DNA of 7,102 bases from Chloroflexota bacterium (GTDB taxonomy: Bacteria > Chloroflexota > Limnocylindria > Limnocylindrales > CSP1-4): contig JAJYJR010000299.1 of assembly GCA_021789355.1 (NCBI GenBank), forward strand, positions 1 to 7,102. Direction: 5' to 3'. Shown in pieces: positions 5,847-7,102 of this stretch (position 1 is its first letter; every line of letters begins with the position of its first letter). The notes below the pieces were generated by a model, which ran no database searches, had not been told where the DNA came from, and worked only from the letters and a program-made list of their open reading frames with translations. Position numbers and translations under genes: made by a program.

Positions 5847-5847
5847 A
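5832..5847 (-). promoter_or_regulatory. Putative leaderless promoter/start of the cyclase gene
   Basis: TATGCT (5842-5847, - strand) is followed by 7 bases and GTG (5832-5834), and the whole stretch is base-for-base the same as at the Crp-like gene. If the GTG is the start, the protein begins V-V-T-C-P-A-C-G, directly at the zinc ribbon, so no domain is lost by dropping Met-Leu-Ala-Gly. The upstream frame shows no Shine-Dalgarno. Confidence 0.45.
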
Positions 5848-5867
5848 GGCAGCGGACCGGGCGGGAT

Positions 5868-5888
5868 GACAGGGCCAAACGGGGTGGC
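5868..5888 (-). promoter_or_regulatory. Shared 21-bp upstream block, cyclase copy
   Basis: Partner of 1575-1595, with 18 of 21 identical bases and the same 22-base distance to the ATG. The 20 bases between this block and TATGCT are not well conserved, so the match is not simply a long recent duplication. Confidence 0.5.
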
Positions 5889-5893
5889 GAGGC

Positions 5894-5935
5894 CGAGTTG
5901 CCCGGGCAGCGGCAGTGCCGGGCGCGCGCAACTCG
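5894..5935. repeat. Inverted repeat in the cyclase upstream region
   Basis: CGAGTTGC (5894-5901) and GCAACTCG (5928-5935) are perfect 8-bp inverted repeats 26 bases apart. A nested pair, GCCCGG (5900-5905) and CCGGGC (5918-5923), gives a long imperfect hairpin. The segment has no counterpart at the Crp-like gene, where the flanking conserved blocks are 53 bp closer. It could be a second operator specific to the cyclase, or a small inserted element. Confidence 0.55.
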
Positions 5936-5956
5936 AACGACGTGTGCCGTCGGAGC

Positions 5957-5995
5957 GAGTGTGACCAAGTACCAGGTCGGAGGTGATCGGCCTCC
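5957..5995. promoter_or_regulatory. Shared 39-bp block with inverted repeat, copy B
   Basis: Partner of 1611-1649. gagtgtgac (5957-5965) is followed, with the same internal spacing, by GGAGG (5979-5983), tgatcgg, and CCTCC (5991-5995). It lies 111 bases upstream of the cyclase ATG and 72 bases upstream of the + gene ATG at 6067. The distance to the + gene is nearly equal to that of copy A (73), whereas the distance to the - gene differs by 53. This hints that the block may belong mainly to the + genes. Confidence 0.5.
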
Positions 5996-6025
5996 TCGCA
6001 GCCGAGGAGTGCGCGGACGACCCTG

Positions 6026-6037
6026 TTGCCATCGATG
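6026..6037 (+). promoter_or_regulatory. Short block TTGCCATCGATG before the 6067 gene
   Basis: Partner of 1686-1697 (10 of 12 bases), also preceded by CCC-rich sequence. It shares the order and approximate position of copy A. TTGCCA resembles a -35 hexamer, but no -10 follows at a proper distance before the ribosome site, so a promoter role on + is not supported. Confidence 0.3.
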
Positions 6038-6066
6038 GAGCAGCGGGAGTCGAGGGAGGCCCTGCA

Positions 6067-6831
6067 ATGGGATCGGGAGCCGACACACGCACGAAGGACG
6101 CGGCGCATGCCCGGCGCCGACGCGCGCGCCGCCTGGCCGTCCTGCCGGCCGTGCTCGCAGGCACGTTGGTCCTGGGGACCTGGGGCGGGGTCCTGGCCCC
6201 GGCGTCGCTCGGCTTGCCCGCGCTCGCCGCGATCCGGCCGCCGGCGCCGACGTCGGGCGCGACCCGCACGCTGCCACCCGGGGCCGGGCTGGCCGGCGGG
6301 TTCCCGGTCCAGGTTCCCGTCGTGGTCGAGACAGACGACGCCACCGGCGACGTCGCGTGGCATCCGGCCGGCTCGGCGATCCGTCCGCCGGCCTCGCCGC
6401 CGGCGATCGACATCACCCACCTCGCTGCCTGGAGCGCGCGCGGTGCCCTCCATGTCGAGGTGACCCTCGCCGGTCGCGCGCCCGTCCCGGGCGACCCCGC
6501 AACCCTGGTGCGCCTCTCCGTGGGTCACGCGGGGTCGTGGCGCGAGGCGCCCGTGTGCACGTCGGCAGCGCTGTGCGCTGCGCCTGCCGACACCCTGCCT
6601 TTCACCTGGAGCGTGACCCAGCGGGCCGGCGGCTGGGAGGTCGAATACGCGCTCCCGTGGTCCGAGATCGCCTGGCGCCTCGGTGCGGTGTCCCAGTCCC
6701 GGGACGGCTACGAGGTCCTGGTCAGCGCGAGTGCGATCGGGCTGGACGCCGTCTGGGTCGACCGGGCACCTGAGGACCACGCCCTCACTGTCATGCCCGG
6801 CTCACCGGCGACGACGTTGCAGGAGGCGTAG
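6067..6831 (+). CDS. Exported or membrane-anchored protein with a beta-sandwich (CBM9/DOMON-like) domain
   Basis: The 254-residue product has a basic N-terminus (residues 1-22, with R-R-R-R-A-R-R) followed by one hydrophobic helix (about 23-47, LAVLPAVLAGTLVLG and on), a signal peptide or anchor. A Pro/Ala-rich linker leads to a beta-rich domain at about 88-235: D-A-T-G-D near the start, D-I-T-H-L-A-A-W, G-A-L-H-V-E-V-T-L-A, and G-G-W-E-V-E-Y-A-L-P-W-S-E-I. That order (a D-x-x-G-D opening, D-I-T with alternating strands, then x-V-E-x-x-x-P-W-S-E) recalls family 9 carbohydrate-binding and DOMON-like domains. The match is by pattern only. Cys164 and Cys170 could form a disulfide outside the cell. 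ATG 6067 was chosen because AGGGAGG lies 7 bases upstream; an ATG at 5983 in the same frame has a poorer context and would hide the signal. It is divergent from the cyclase gene and may be co-controlled with it. Confidence 0.7.
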   Translation: MGSGADTRTKDAAHARRRRARRLAVLPAVLAGTLVLGTWGGVLAPASLGLPALAAIRPPAPTSGATRTLPPGAGLAGGFPVQVPVVVETDDATGDVAWHPAGSAIRPPASPPAIDITHLAAWSARGALHVEVTLAGRAPVPGDPATLVRLSVGHAGSWREAPVCTSAALCAAPADTLPFTWSVTQRAGGWEVEYALPWSEIAWRLGAVSQSRDGYEVLVSASAIGLDAVWVDRAPEDHALTVMPGSPATTLQEA

Positions 6832-6837
6832 GCACGA

Positions 6838-6899
6838 CCGCCGCGGCGAGCCGGCGGCGGGGCCCTGCCCGGCAAGCGATGTCATGCGGCGCCCGCCGC
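6838..6899. terminator. GC-rich hairpins between converging genes
   Basis: Just after the stop of the + gene, CCGCCG (6838-6843) pairs with CGGCGG (6852-6857) over an 8-base loop. Further on GCGGC (6886-6890) pairs with GCCGC (6895-6899) over 4 bases. They lie in the 143-base gap between the converging + gene and the permease gene on -, so a transcription-ending role is plausible. In DNA this GC-rich short stems are frequent by chance and no T-run is present. Confidence 0.3.
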
Positions 6900-6974
6900 G
6901 CGGCGTTGAGAAGGGGCGACTGCCGGGACGACTGCTGCGTCGGAGGCACGCCACGAGTTCTCGCACGTCGGTCG

Positions 6975-7102
6975 TCACCCCACGCGCTTGAGTCGGCCCG
7001 TGCGCTTGGCGTACCGCTCGGCGCGCGCGAACACCCACAGTCCGAGAGGCACGAGGACCACGCCCATCACGACGAGCGGCCACGCGTCCCCCAGGAGGGA
7101 TG
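6975..7102 (-). CDS. ABC-2 type transporter permease, C-terminal end only
   Basis: From the right edge the - strand reads SLLGDAWPLVVMGVVLVPLG followed by LWVFARAERYAKRTGRLKRVG and TGA (plus-strand 6975-6977), 41 residues in all. The pattern is the last membrane helix of an ABC-2 permease with its short basic cytoplasmic tail (F-x-x-A-E-R-Y-A-K-R-T-G), the usual end of drug-efflux and daunorubicin-resistance-like permeases that pair with a separate ATPase subunit. The rest of the gene, and probably the ATPase gene, lies beyond the window. Its first 10 visible codons are duplicated in the broken copy at 361-390. Confidence 0.75.
   Translation of the reverse strand, partial: SLLGDAWPLVVMGVVLVPLGLWVFARAERYAKRTGRLKRVG
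7073..7102. repeat. Direct repeat, right copy (permease gene)
   Basis: Partner of 361-390 with 29 of 30 identical bases, cut by the window edge. This copy lies in the apparently intact permease gene, so it is the likely source and the left copy the derived one. Confidence 0.8.

Noticed and set aside
2676..6773. A 1,365-codon open frame on the + strand
   Set aside because: It lies antisense to the well-supported cyclase gene. Its translation is rich in Arg, Gly and Glu with no recognisable motif; stop-free antisense frames are expected where third positions are nearly all G or C.
3931..6780. A 949-codon second frame on the - strand overlapping the cyclase
   Set aside because: The translation is a monotonous Arg/Ala/Gly/Pro string in the wrong frame of the cyclase gene; no domain is visible.
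361..7102. A composite transposon bounded by the direct repeats
   Set aside because: No transposase, terminal inverted repeats or target-site duplication is visible; the repeats are permease coding sequence.

Overview
This is a very GC-rich bacterial window (G+C clearly above 65% by eye, with almost every third codon position G or C). It has no tRNA, rRNA or CRISPR array and no recognisable transposase. Nothing in it fixes the taxon. A high-GC soil-type lineage (Actinomycetota, Chloroflexota or Rokubacteria-like) fits the large cyclase-ATPase-TPR protein and the probable leaderless promoters, but that is a guess.

Layout: (1) 1-120 is the end of a LutC/LUD-domain protein on +. (2) 121-579 is a decay zone on the - strand. 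It holds the broken C-terminal half of an ABC-2 type permease plus orphan coding-like scraps. (3) 864-1553 (-) is a Crp/Fnr-family regulator. (4) Divergent from it on + lie a 71-residue helical protein (1722-1937) and a thioredoxin-fold lipoprotein (1966-2399) that is interrupted by a frameshift. (5) 2502-5846 (-) is a 1,114-residue zinc-ribbon / class III nucleotidyl cyclase / AAA-type ATPase / TPR-like signalling protein, convergent with the lipoprotein gene. (6) Divergent from the cyclase on + is a 254-residue exported or membrane-anchored beta-rich protein (6067-6831). (7) 6975-7102 (-) is the intact C-terminus of an ABC-2 permease, of which the broken copy at 361-579 is a near-identical partial duplicate.

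The most interesting signal is not a gene. The Crp-like gene and the cyclase gene are unrelated in protein sequence but have matching control regions. From the start codon outwards both carry an identical 18-base core (TATGCT, 7 bases, GTG), a 21-base block at exactly the same distance, and a 39-base block holding a 5-bp inverted repeat with one compensated pair change. A weaker TTGnnATCGATG block lies near the divergent + gene. The two regions differ mainly by a 53-bp insertion in the cyclase copy that contains its own 8-bp inverted repeat. This suggests a shared regulatory module that ties a cyclase, a Crp-like regulator and two envelope-directed + strand genes into one regulon. The TATGCT-to-GTG spacing suggests that both - strand genes are leaderless, so that the obvious ATG lies inside the -10 element.

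Together the genes look like a cyclic-nucleotide-type signalling locus. However, the regulator lacks the usual cAMP-phosphate-binding Arg-Ser pair and the cyclase has non-canonical purine-selecting positions, so the actual ligand and product are open.
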